A stretch of 33,140 nucleotides of DNA, taken from positions 1 through 33,140 of the forward strand of contig CALIUY010000020.1 in the NCBI GenBank assembly GCA_938048455.1, read 5' to 3'. The DNA comes from an uncultured Desulfobacterales bacterium (lineage in GTDB: Bacteria > Desulfobacterota > Desulfobacteria > Desulfobacterales > SpSt-501). Position 1 is the first letter of the stretch. Every line of letters begins with the position of its first letter. The translations under genes and the position numbers were made by a program. Under the pieces are notes generated by a model. It was not told where the DNA came from, did no database searches, and saw only the letters and a program-made list of their open reading frames with translations. This document shows positions 7,688 to 16,642 of this stretch, in pieces.

Positions 7688-8551
7688 TCAACGGCGTCTT
7701 GCGGCCCACGGCTCCGGATCCGGCCTTTCGAGCCCGCCCGTGAGGTAATCTTCGGGAAGTCTTCCTTCGACGAGCGGCAGATCTTCGAGGGCCGGGGGGG
7801 AAAAGGAAAAGCAGGTCTGCAGGAAGGCCAGCGTGATGCGGAAGGTCACCCCCCAAAGGATCTCCTCCCCCGCCGGGGTGCGGAAGCGAAAGGCGGGGAC
7901 GTCCCGTACCCGGTTTGCGGTCACCTGCGGAGCGGCGATCCGATAGTGAACGTAGTTTGCGGGATCGAGCAGCGCGGCAAGCGGGATCCACACGATGCGC
8001 TCCACTTCCCAGTTCGGTCGAAAGCGCGGCTTTCCCCGCAACCAGGCGGCCATCGGGTAAAGAAGGCGGCGGAAGAGAACGAGCCGCTGCGGCGGAAGCG
8101 GGCCGAGGAAGGTGATCCGGCAGGGGTTCAGACGCATCTCCTCGAAGGCCTCGCGCAGCGCGGTTGCCGCATAAAGAGCGACCCAACGCCAGAGCGCCTC
8201 GTTTTCCCGTTGCCAGCGCACCCGGTGCGGCCAGCGGCCGAGGGGCCCGAAGGGAAGCCTCAACAAGCGGGCGAAGAGGCTGTCGAAGCGCCGGGTCACG
8301 CCGCCGCCGGCAAAGCAGAGGTCGCCCGGCTGGCGGACCGCCCGCGAGCGCTTGTTGAAAATCAGACAGGGCGTGCCGGCGGCATTTCCCGATTGCGGCG
8401 GGGCCCCTCCCAGAAGAACGAGAACGGCCGAGGTGGCCGCAAGGTCCGAGGGTTCGGGCACGTAGCCGGGGGCCTTCATTTTCTGAAGCCCCAATGCATC
8501 GCGGATGCGGGCAAGGAGAACCGGGGTCGGAGGCAGGCGTTCCGTGTCCAT
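7688..8551 (-). CDS. Nudix hydrolase, CoA diphosphatase-like
   Basis: This 287-residue protein resembles the YeaB/NUDT7 branch of Nudix hydrolases, which cleave CoA and its derivatives to 4'-phosphopantetheine and 3',5'-ADP. The upstream CoA-type signature is present as NKRSRAVRQPGDLCFAGGG (residues 66-84; family form RSxxLRxHxGxxxFPGG). The catalytic half of the Nudix box is TALREAFEE (130-138). Between them lies an insertion of roughly 40 residues (about 86-128), and the glycine after EE is replaced (EEMRL), so the standard Gx5Ex7REUXEEXGU spacing is broken. The fold and metal-binding acidic residues may be kept, but activity and substrate are uncertain. It converges with the MglA-like gene with a 36 bp gap and starts at an ATG whose upstream 375 bp are shared with the divergent NEW3 operon. 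Confidence 0.75.
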   Translation of the reverse strand: MDTERLPPTPVLLARIRDALGLQKMKAPGYVPEPSDLAATSAVLVLLGGAPPQSGNAAGTPCLIFNKRSRAVRQPGDLCFAGGGVTRRFDSLFARLLRLPFGPLGRWPHRVRWQRENEALWRWVALYAATALREAFEEMRLNPCRITFLGPLPPQRLVLFRRLLYPMAAWLRGKPRFRPNWEVERIVWIPLAALLDPANYVHYRIAAPQVTANRVRDVPAFRFRTPAGEEILWGVTFRITLAFLQTCFSFSPPALEDLPLVEGRLPEDYLTGGLERPDPEPWAARRR

Positions 8552-8674
8552 GGGGAAGCAAACCGGAAATGGGCCTTCGCCGGAAGCGAGGCGAACTTTT
8601 CCCGCCGATCGATAACAGGACGCGGCGGATCCCGCAAGCGTCCCCCCGCGTCGTCCCCCTTCTTGACAAACGCC

Positions 8675-8704
8675 TTGACGGCATTAGGTTTTCTCCGCTA
8701 TACG
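8675..8704 (+). promoter_or_regulatory. Candidate promoter of the NEW3-ABC operon
   Basis: TTGACG (8675-8680), an 18-base spacer and TATACG (8699-8704) are the best promoter-like pair in the intergenic region; a second TTGACA lies at 8663-8668 without a matching -10. The resulting leader would be about 215 bases. Confidence 0.45.
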
Positions 8705-8926
8705 CTCCTTCCTCAACTGTAGTTTCCACCCTGCGCCGGGGTCGCCCAAGGACCCAACGCCAGGGTCGCAGGGAAATCGGACCGGCGGAAGCGCGACTTC
8801 CGGGGTCCGTCCTGATGTTTCCGGGATGAACGCAGCGCGGAGAGGTTATCGACTTCCAGGGTGCCAATCGAACACCCGGCCGCAACACCCCGTCGGCCGG
8901 TGACCTCGCAGGAGGATGTGGAGACC
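8705..8926 (+). other. Structured leader upstream of the NEW3 protein gene
   Basis: No gene is seen here. Several perfect stems occur: CGGAAG/CTTCCG around 8785-8801, GGGTG (8859-8863)/CACCC (8873-8877), and CCGGCCG (8876-8882)/CGGCCGG (8894-8900). The last two share bases and would be alternative, and the last ends 10 bases before the SD GGAGG at 8911. No known riboswitch consensus was recognised. Confidence 0.35.
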
Positions 8927-10141
8927 ATGAAGAGACGCATCGGTTTCGGCGGAATCGCAATCACCCTGCTCGTTTTTCTCCTTTCGGCCGCGGCGCCGGC
9001 GTTTGCGGCCGAAAAGTCGGATGCGGGACCCAAACCCGAGCGGCTGCTCGTCCTGGCACCGGAATATCCGGGCATCATCAGCACCCCGGGAAAAGAGATC
9101 AGCATGGATTTGAACCTCATCAACCGTGGCCGGACCGACGAGCTGGTCGATCTGAAGGTGACCCAGACCCCACCCGGCTGGAAGGCGAAGATCAAAACCT
9201 ACCGCTACACGGTCAGCGGGGTCCACGTCCCCGCCGACGACAAGCGCAGCCTCACCTTCGAGGCCGTCCCGGACAAGGAGACCGGCCCGGGCGAATATGC
9301 CTTCCAGGTCGAGGCGGTGACCCGCGACGGCCGCTTCCGGCTCTCCCAGAAAATCGTCATTACCCTTCAGGGCGACCAGGAGGCGAAGGAGCAGGACACC
9401 GGCGTCAAGCTCACGACCTCCTATCCCGTGATCCGCGGCCCCTCGGATGCGACCTTTGAATTCTCGGTCGAGGTGGACAGTCGCCTCGACAAGGAGGCGG
9501 TCTTCGATCTCTTCGGCCAGGGTCCCAAGGGCTGGGAGGTGAACTTCAAGCCCTCCTACGAGACGAAATTCATCTCCAGCCTGCGCCTCAAGGCGAATCA
9601 GAGCCAGTCGATCGCCGTGCAGGTGAAGCCCGCGCCCAACCAGCCCGCAGGCGAATACCCGATCGCCGTGCGCGTCGCCTCGGGCGACGCCAAGGCCGAG
9701 GCGAACCTGACCGTGGTCCTGACCGGAACCTACGAAATCGAGGCCGGAACGACCTCCGGGCTGCTCTCGCTCGAGGCGCGCCCCGGCAAGGCCGCCAACG
9801 TCTCCTTCTACGTCAAGAACACGGGCTCGGCCCCCAACACGAACATCCGCTTCATGACCTTCAAGCCCGAGAACTGGAAAGTGGAGTTCAAGCCGGAGAA
9901 GATCGACGCGATCGAGCCCGGCGCGCTCAAGCAGGTCGAGATGATCGTCACCCCTTACGAGGAGGCGCTCGTCGGCGACTACTCGGTGGCGGTCAAGATC
10001 GACGGCGAGAAAACCAGCCGCAACCTCGAGTTCCGGGTGAGCGTCAAGGCCTCGGCCGCCTGGGCCTGGGTGGGGATCGCGATCATCGTGGCCGTCATCG
10101 CCGGGCTGTTGTTCCTGTTCCGCAAGCTGGGAAGACGTTGA
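8927..10141 (+). CDS. Membrane-anchored NEW3/CARDB-type protein of an ABC transporter locus
   Basis: The 404-residue protein has a Sec signal peptide (residues 1-27, cleavage near AFA-AEK), an extracytoplasmic region of three Ig-like repeats (about 35-130, 140-240, 245-375) and a C-terminal membrane anchor (about 378-398) ending in KLGRR. Repeats share the pattern of a Pro-Gly segment, an asparagine-rich turn and PPGWKAKI, GPKGWEVNF or KPENWKVEF, which is the NEW3 (alpha-galactosidase-associated) signature. Such proteins often precede an ABC ATPase and ABC-2 permease and are thought to be their periplasmic or surface partner; the cargo is unknown. The ATG at 8927 is set by GGAG and GGAGG upstream and by the signal peptide. 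It is separated by 7 bp from the ATPase gene. Confidence 0.82.
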   Translation: MKRRIGFGGIAITLLVFLLSAAAPAFAAEKSDAGPKPERLLVLAPEYPGIISTPGKEISMDLNLINRGRTDELVDLKVTQTPPGWKAKIKTYRYTVSGVHVPADDKRSLTFEAVPDKETGPGEYAFQVEAVTRDGRFRLSQKIVITLQGDQEAKEQDTGVKLTTSYPVIRGPSDATFEFSVEVDSRLDKEAVFDLFGQGPKGWEVNFKPSYETKFISSLRLKANQSQSIAVQVKPAPNQPAGEYPIAVRVASGDAKAEANLTVVLTGTYEIEAGTTSGLLSLEARPGKAANVSFYVKNTGSAPNTNIRFMTFKPENWKVEFKPEKIDAIEPGALKQVEMIVTPYEEALVGDYSVAVKIDGEKTSRNLEFRVSVKASAAWAWVGIAIIVAVIAGLLFLFRKLGRR

Positions 10142-10148
10142 GGTCGAG

Positions 10149-10904
10149 ATGGAAACCGCACCCGTCGTCCTCTCCACCGAAGAGCTGACCAAGGTCTACA
10201 AGAACCAAACGGCCGTCGACCGGCTGACCTTCGAGGTGCGCGAGGGGGAGATCTTCGGCTTCCTCGGGCCGAACGGCGCCGGCAAGACGACCACCATCCT
10301 CATGCTGCTCGGCCTGACCGAGCCGACGAGCGGAAAGCTCCAAGTGCTCGGCTTGAATCCCACGCGCGAGCCGATCAAGGTGAAGCGGAAGGTCGGCTAC
10401 CTGCAGGAGAACATGGGATTTTATTCCGACCTGACCGGCCGGCAGATGCTCTCTTTCGTGGCCGACCTGAACGGGATCGCCCCGGCCGAGGCCGAAGGCC
10501 GGATCCAAAAAGCGCTCGAAACCGTGGGGCTCGCCGACGACGCCGAGAAAAAGATCGGCGCCTACTCCCGCGGCATGCGCCAGCGGCTGGGGATCGCCGA
10601 GCTGTTGATCAAAGACTCGCGCGTCGCCTTTCTCGACGAACCCACCCTCGGGCTCGACCCCGATGCGACCCAGAGGATCATGGAGCTCATCCAGAACCTC
10701 GCCCGCACGAAAGGGATGACCATTCTGCTCTCCAGCCACCAGCTGCACCAGGTGCAGAAGGTCTGCGACCGGGTGGGAATCATGATCCGCGGGCGCATGG
10801 TCGCCCACGGGCCGCTCGAGGAGCTCGCCCGCGCGAAGTTCGGGGTCGACCACGAGGAGTACACGCTCGAAGAAATCTACATGAAGTATTTCCTGGAGGC
10901 CTGA
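10149..10904 (+). CDS. ABC transporter ATP-binding protein
   Basis: This 251-residue ATPase is of the CcmA/NatA type, which drives ABC-2 exporters. Walker A is GPNGAGKT (residues 40-47), the Q-loop is around Q86, the signature is the variant YSRGMRQR (139-146), Walker B is VAFLDEPTLGLD (159-170) and the H-loop is SSH (195-197). The C-terminal tail (about 205-251) is short and acidic, ending EEIYMKYFLEA, as in exporters without a regulatory domain. It begins 7 bp after the NEW3 gene and the permease GTG follows its stop by one base, so the three genes form one operon. Confidence 0.92.
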   Translation: METAPVVLSTEELTKVYKNQTAVDRLTFEVREGEIFGFLGPNGAGKTTTILMLLGLTEPTSGKLQVLGLNPTREPIKVKRKVGYLQENMGFYSDLTGRQMLSFVADLNGIAPAEAEGRIQKALETVGLADDAEKKIGAYSRGMRQRLGIAELLIKDSRVAFLDEPTLGLDPDATQRIMELIQNLARTKGMTILLSSHQLHQVQKVCDRVGIMIRGRMVAHGPLEELARAKFGVDHEEYTLEEIYMKYFLEA

Positions 10905-10905
10905 C

Positions 10906-11859
10906 GTGAACGGACTCGCTGCGATCGTCCGCAAGGAGCTCGCCGACCACTTCAGCAGCTACCGCTTCGTGATCCTCTTCGCCCTGATCGCCATGGTGAG
11001 CCTGATCACGGCTTACATGGTGGGCCTGCGGATCCGCGGGGCCGAAGGCGAGCTCAAGCCGCAATTTGTCTTTCTCATGATTTTCGCCGAGCGGGGGGCG
11101 ATGTTCTCGCTGGTCGAGTTCGTGGCCTTCTTCGGCCCGCTGGTCGGCCTGGTGCTCGGCTTCGATGCGATCAACCGCGAGCGCAACGAGGGAACGCTGA
11201 GCAAGATCCTCGCCCAGCCGATTTTCCGCGACGTCGTGATCAACGGCAAATTCCTGGCCGGGGTGATCATGATCGCGGTGCTGCTCACGGCGATCGTGCT
11301 GGTGATCACGGGACTCGGACTCGCCGTGGTCGGGGTCGTCCCGGGGCCCGAGGAGCTGTTGCGCGTTGCGGTCTATCTCGTCGTGAGCATCGTCTACGTG
11401 GCCTTGTGGCTCGGGGTGGCGATCCTCTTTTCGATCCTCTTCCGCAGTACGGCGACCTCGGCGCTCGCCTCGCTTGCGGTGTGGATCTTCTTCTCCTTCT
11501 TCGTCACCATCGGGGCGAGCATCCTCGCCAACGCCCTGCTCGGTCAGGCGACGGATCTCCGGCCCGAGCAGGCGATGCGCAAGATCGCCGCCGTACGCCA
11601 GGTGGCCCTCGTTTCGCCCATGGAGCTTTACTCCGAGGCGACGGCGACGGTGATCGACCCCATGCGCCGCTCGGCCCGCTCCTTCATCCCCGGCGGCCCC
11701 CTCGAAGCGCTTTCCATGACCCGGTTCTCGGGGCCGCTCGCCTTCGGGCAAAGCCTGCTCGTGGTCATGCCCCACATCATCACGCTCCTTGCCGTGACGG
11801 TGGTCTGCTTCGCCATTTCCTACACCGTTTTCATGCGCCAGGAGATCCGCTCGCTCTGA
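10906..11859 (+). CDS. ABC-2 type transporter permease
   Basis: The 317-residue protein has about six membrane segments (near residues 22-42, 72-88, 107-138, 142-168, 182-208 and 280-310) and an extracytoplasmic loop between the fifth and sixth. The start KELADHFSSYRF and INRERNEGTLSKILAQPI (coupling region) are typical of ABC2 permeases related to NosY. It starts at GTG with an SD GGAGG about 7 bases before, one base after the ATPase stop. The exporter would consist of this permease as a homodimer plus the ATPase and the NEW3 protein. Substrate cannot be read from the sequence. Confidence 0.88.
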   Translation: MNGLAAIVRKELADHFSSYRFVILFALIAMVSLITAYMVGLRIRGAEGELKPQFVFLMIFAERGAMFSLVEFVAFFGPLVGLVLGFDAINRERNEGTLSKILAQPIFRDVVINGKFLAGVIMIAVLLTAIVLVITGLGLAVVGVVPGPEELLRVAVYLVVSIVYVALWLGVAILFSILFRSTATSALASLAVWIFFSFFVTIGASILANALLGQATDLRPEQAMRKIAAVRQVALVSPMELYSEATATVIDPMRRSARSFIPGGPLEALSMTRFSGPLAFGQSLLVVMPHIITLLAVTVVCFAISYTVFMRQEIRSL

Positions 11860-11900
11860 CCCCACAGGGCACCGCCGCCCATCCGCTTCTCTTCGGGCGA

Positions 11901-11943
11901 CAAAACAAAGAGGGGGCCGACCCCGCAGGGCCGGCCCCCTCTT
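11901..11943 (-). terminator. Terminator of groES-groEL (possibly bidirectional)
   Basis: AAGAGGGGGCCG (11908-11919) pairs perfectly with CGGCCCCCTCTT (11932-11943). On the minus strand the stem is followed by TTTGTTTTG, a good T-rich tract. The convergent ABC operon ends at 11859 and may use the same hairpin, though its plus-strand tail (cttgtgg) is weak. Confidence 0.85.
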
Positions 11944-11995
11944 GTGGGGTGAAACGGGCCGGGCCGTTTCCGCCCCGCGCCCCGGAAGCCGAGGA

Positions 11996-13642
<1,647 letters not shown>

Positions 13643-13930
13643 TTATTCCAGAATTCCGAGAACGTCGTCTTCGCGCATGAAGATGTGCTCGACACCGTCG
13701 ATTTTGATTTCGTTTCCGGCGTACTTGGAGAAGAGAATGCGGTCTCCCTTTTTCACCTCCATGGGGATGCGTTTGCCGTCCTCGCCCATCTTGCCCGGCC
13801 CCACGGCGACGACTTTGCCTTCCTGCGGCTTTTCTTTCGCCGTGTCCGGGATGATGATGCCGCCGGCGGTCTTCTTCTCCTCTTCGACGCGCACGACCAA
13901 GATTCTGTCGTTCATGGGCCTGATCTTCAT
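13643..13930 (-). CDS. groS: Co-chaperonin GroES (10 kDa)
   Basis: The 95-residue protein is full length and caps the GroEL ring. It has the N-terminal [12 protein letters not shown], the mobile loop [20 protein letters not shown] (about 16-35), GKVVAVGPG, and the end [22 protein letters not shown] very strong SD (AAGGAGGG) precedes the ATG. It is the first gene of groES-groEL. Confidence 0.97.
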   Translation of the reverse strand: MKIRPMNDRILVVRVEEEKKTAGGIIIPDTAKEKPQEGKVVAVGPGKMGEDGKRIPMEVKKGDRILFSKYAGNEIKIDGVEHIFMREDDVLGILE

Positions 13931-14105
13931 GAGCAGCTCCCTCCTTAAAGATAAGTGTCGGGACCGGGGATCGGATCCCGCGGCAATGGGTTCCGGCTCA
14001 AGCCGGTTGTGAGCGAGGGGGACAGGATCGAGTCTAAGGAGTGAATAATTTGCATTAAAATCAGTATTTTAACCGTGGAGTTCAAAATTCGCAAAAATAG
14101 TAATC

Positions 14106-14124
14106 ACAAGCATGCGCTTGTCAA
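14106..14124 (-). promoter_or_regulatory. Candidate groES promoter with overlapping palindrome
   Basis: In the 224-base gap before groES, ACAAGC (14106-14111) and GCTTGT (14116-14121) form an inverted repeat around ATGC. It overlaps a minus-strand TTGACA (14124-14119). A -10 is unclear (ACTATT at 17 bases or TATTTT at 19). No CIRCE element (TTAGCACTC-N9-GAGTGCTAA) was found, so a HrcA-type control is not supported here. The remaining 14000-14105 is AT-rich leader. Confidence 0.4.
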
Positions 14125-14154
14125 GGTGGAAGAGCGCCGTACAGGGGGGAATTT

Positions 14155-15504
14155 TCAGACCACGCCCTGGTCGAGCATGGCGCGGGCGACTTTTTCGAAG
14201 GCGGCGAGGTTCGCCCCGCGCAGGAGTTCGCCCGGGGAGCCGTAGGATTCCGCCGCCTCAAGGCAGGTGCGGTGGATCCCCTTCATGAGAAGCCGCAGCC
14301 GGGCGTCGATTTCCTCCCCGGCCCAGGAAAGCCGCATGCTGTTCTGCACGAGCTCGAGCCCGCTCACGGCGACTCCGCCCGCGTTCGCGGCCTTGCCGGG
14401 GGCGAAGAGGACGTTCTTGCCGGTGAAGAGCTGGACGGCCTCGGGCGTGCAGGGCATGTTCGCCGCCTCGCAGACGAGTTTGACGGGATGGTTGATCAGG
14501 CGGTAGGCGTCCTGCTCGCCGATCTCGTTTTCGGTCGCGCAAGGGAAGGCGCAATCGGCGCGGTGCGCCCAGAGGGGATTGTGATCGCCGGCCGGGTCGA
14601 CCGGGACGAAGACGGCGGAGCGGTATTTCTCGGCGTACTCGTGGATACGGCCGCGGCGCACGTTTTTCAGATGTTTGACGAAAGCGAGCTTTTCCTCGTC
14701 GATTCCGTCGCGGTCGTAGATGTGGCCCGAAGAGTCGGAGAGGGTGACCACGCGCGCCCCGGCCTGGATCAGTTTTTCGGCCGTGTGCTGGGCGACGTTG
14801 CCGGAGCCGGAAACCAGGCAGACCTGTCCCTCCAAGCCGAGCCCGTGCGCGGCGAGCAGCTCGGAGGCGAAATAGACGCAGCCGTAGCCTGCGGCCTCGG
14901 CGCGGAAGAGGCTTCCGCCCCAGGCAAGACCCTTGCCCGTGAGCGCCCCCTCGAAGCGGTTGGCCATCCGCCGGTAGGCACCGAAGAGAAAGCCGATCTC
15001 ACGCGCCCCGACGCCGATGTCCCCGCCGGGGATATCGACGCGGGACCCGACGTGACGGTAAAGTTCGCGCATGAAGCTCGTGCAGAAACGCATCACTTCG
15101 GCGTCGGATTTGCCCTTGGGATCGAAATCCGCCCCGCCCGCTCCGCCGCCGAGGGGAAGGCCGGTCAAGGCGTTTTTGAAGACCTGCTGAAAGGCGAGAA
15201 ACTTGAGGATGCTCTGCGTGACCGAAGGGTGAAAGCGCAGCCCGCCCTTGAAGGGGCCGAGCGCGTTGTTCATTTCCACGAGAAAGCCGCGGTTCACGCA
15301 GGTACGGCCGCGGTCGTCCACCCAGGGGACGCGGAAGGAAATGACACGCTCGGGCTCGACGATCCGCGCGAGCAACCCCTCGGCAACCGCCTGCGGCAGC
15401 CGGGCGAGAAACGGCTCCACACTTTCCAACACCTCGCGCACGGCCTGCTGAAATTCGCGTTCCCCGGCATCCCGCGCCAGAAACCTTTCGATCGTCTCCC
15501 GCAT
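14155..15504 (-). CDS. gdhA: NADP-type glutamate dehydrogenase homologue lacking the catalytic lysine
   Basis: Hexameric GdhA reversibly aminates 2-oxoglutarate to glutamate with NADPH. The 449-residue protein is full length and aligns with an offset of -3 to Clostridium symbiosum GDH: K86 in GPFKGGLRF and K110 in VFKNALTG match substrate-binding K89 and K113, D162 in PGGDIGVG matches D165, and the nucleotide-binding GSGNVAQHTAEKL is kept. The usual GGGKGG segment instead reads GGGAGG, so the catalytic lysine (K125 equivalent) is alanine at 122, codon GCG at 15141-15139. All else is well conserved and the frame is intact, so it looks functional in fold but altered in catalysis. It is transcribed toward groES and stands alone. 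Confidence 0.88.
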   Translation of the reverse strand: MRETIERFLARDAGEREFQQAVREVLESVEPFLARLPQAVAEGLLARIVEPERVISFRVPWVDDRGRTCVNRGFLVEMNNALGPFKGGLRFHPSVTQSILKFLAFQQVFKNALTGLPLGGGAGGADFDPKGKSDAEVMRFCTSFMRELYRHVGSRVDIPGGDIGVGAREIGFLFGAYRRMANRFEGALTGKGLAWGGSLFRAEAAGYGCVYFASELLAAHGLGLEGQVCLVSGSGNVAQHTAEKLIQAGARVVTLSDSSGHIYDRDGIDEEKLAFVKHLKNVRRGRIHEYAEKYRSAVFVPVDPAGDHNPLWAHRADCAFPCATENEIGEQDAYRLINHPVKLVCEAANMPCTPEAVQLFTGKNVLFAPGKAANAGGVAVSGLELVQNSMRLSWAGEEIDARLRLLMKGIHRTCLEAAESYGSPGELLRGANLAAFEKVARAMLDQGVV

Positions 15505-15606
15505 GCGGGTTGCTTAGAGATTTGCCCCCCCGCTGTCAACATAAAAAAAGGGACGTTGTTGCAGAAATTGCTTTATTCGGCGTCGGAAAAGGGCTACAAT
15601 GTCCTT

Positions 15607-16638
15607 ATGCCGCGCGCAGCCCGGATCGACGCCCCCGGGGCCCTGCATCATGTCATCGCCCGCGGGATCGAGGGGCGCCCCCTCTTTCACGACGACCAAG
15701 ACCGTGCGGATCTGGTGTCCCGCCTCGGTCGGCTCGCCGCGGAAGGGGCCTTTTCCATCTACGCTTGGGCGCTCCTTCCGAACCACTTTCACCTGCTGTG
15801 CGAGACGGCGGCGCTCTCCCTCTCCACGGCCATGCAGCGGCTGCTCACCGGCTATGCGGTCACGTTCAACAAACGTCACGGCCGTCGCGGCCATCTCTTC
15901 CAAAACCGCTTCCGTTCGCTTCTGTGCCAGAAGGAGTCCTATCTGCGGGAACTCGTACGCTACATCCATCTCAACCCGTTGCGCGCGGGCGTGCTGCGAA
16001 ATCTCCGAGAACTCGGGGACTGGCCCTGGAGCGGCCACAGCGCGCTTCTCGGCCGCATCCCCCGGCCCTGGCAGGAAACCGGGCGTGTGCTCTCTTTTTT
16101 CGCACGCTCGCCGCAAGCGGCGCGCTCCGCCTACAGCCGTTTCCTCGCCGCCGGGGTCGACCGCACAACTCAGGATCTCGGCCTCGAGCGGCTTCCGCTT
16201 CCCTCCTCGGGCAACTGGTCCGAGGTGATTCCCCGGCGGCACCGGGGGGAGTTCCGCTCGACCGTGGAACGGTGCATTTTGGGGGACCGGCGTTTCGTGG
16301 CCGAAACGGTCGGACGAATGGAGAGGCGGCAGCAACGCAGTTTTCGGCTCGATGCCGCCCGCCCCGACATGGCGGCGGTCTGCCGCCGCGCCTGCGAGGC
16401 TTGGGGCCTCTCCACGGGCGAGCTTTGCGCCGGAAGTCGCCGCCGCCCCGTGGTCGAAGCCCGCACGGCCCTCTCGTGGCTGGCCGTGCGCGAACTGGGT
16501 TACTCAGGCGCCGAAGTGGCAAGATTCCTGGGGGTGAGCACCTCGTGCATCACCCGGGCGGCCTCACACCCGATGCCGGACGGCGTGGAAAGGCTCCGCC
16601 GCGGCATGGGGATCGAAAAAAACCTCACCGGGAGATGA
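15607..16638 (+). mobile_element. RayT/REP-type Y1 (HUH) transposase with DnaA-like C-terminal domain
   Basis: The 343-residue protein belongs to the TnpA-REP group of single-strand HUH endonucleases that process palindromic repeats. The N-terminal Y1 domain has the HUH motif NHFHLL (residues 59-64), RRGHLFQNRFRS (93-104) and the catalytic tyrosine region RYIHLNPLRAGVL (118-130, Y119). Residues about 265-335 resemble the DnaA C-terminal helix-turn-helix (AAVCRRACEAWGLSTGEL, then GAEVARFLGVSTSCIT), a known fusion. The ATG at 15607 has a TACAAT box ending 6 bases before it, so the message could be leaderless. No clear REP palindrome pairs or insertion ends were found nearby. Its stop is 4 bp before the PBP gene. 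Confidence 0.85.
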
Positions 16639-16642
16639 TCGC

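Noticed and set aside
8711-8860. Cyclic di-GMP or other riboswitch in the NEW3 leader
   Set aside because: Several stems exist, but the conserved GEMM or cobalamin core sequences are not present.
13931-14154. CIRCE element for groESL
   Set aside because: No TTAGCACTC-N9-GAGTGCTAA or near match was found in either strand of the gap.
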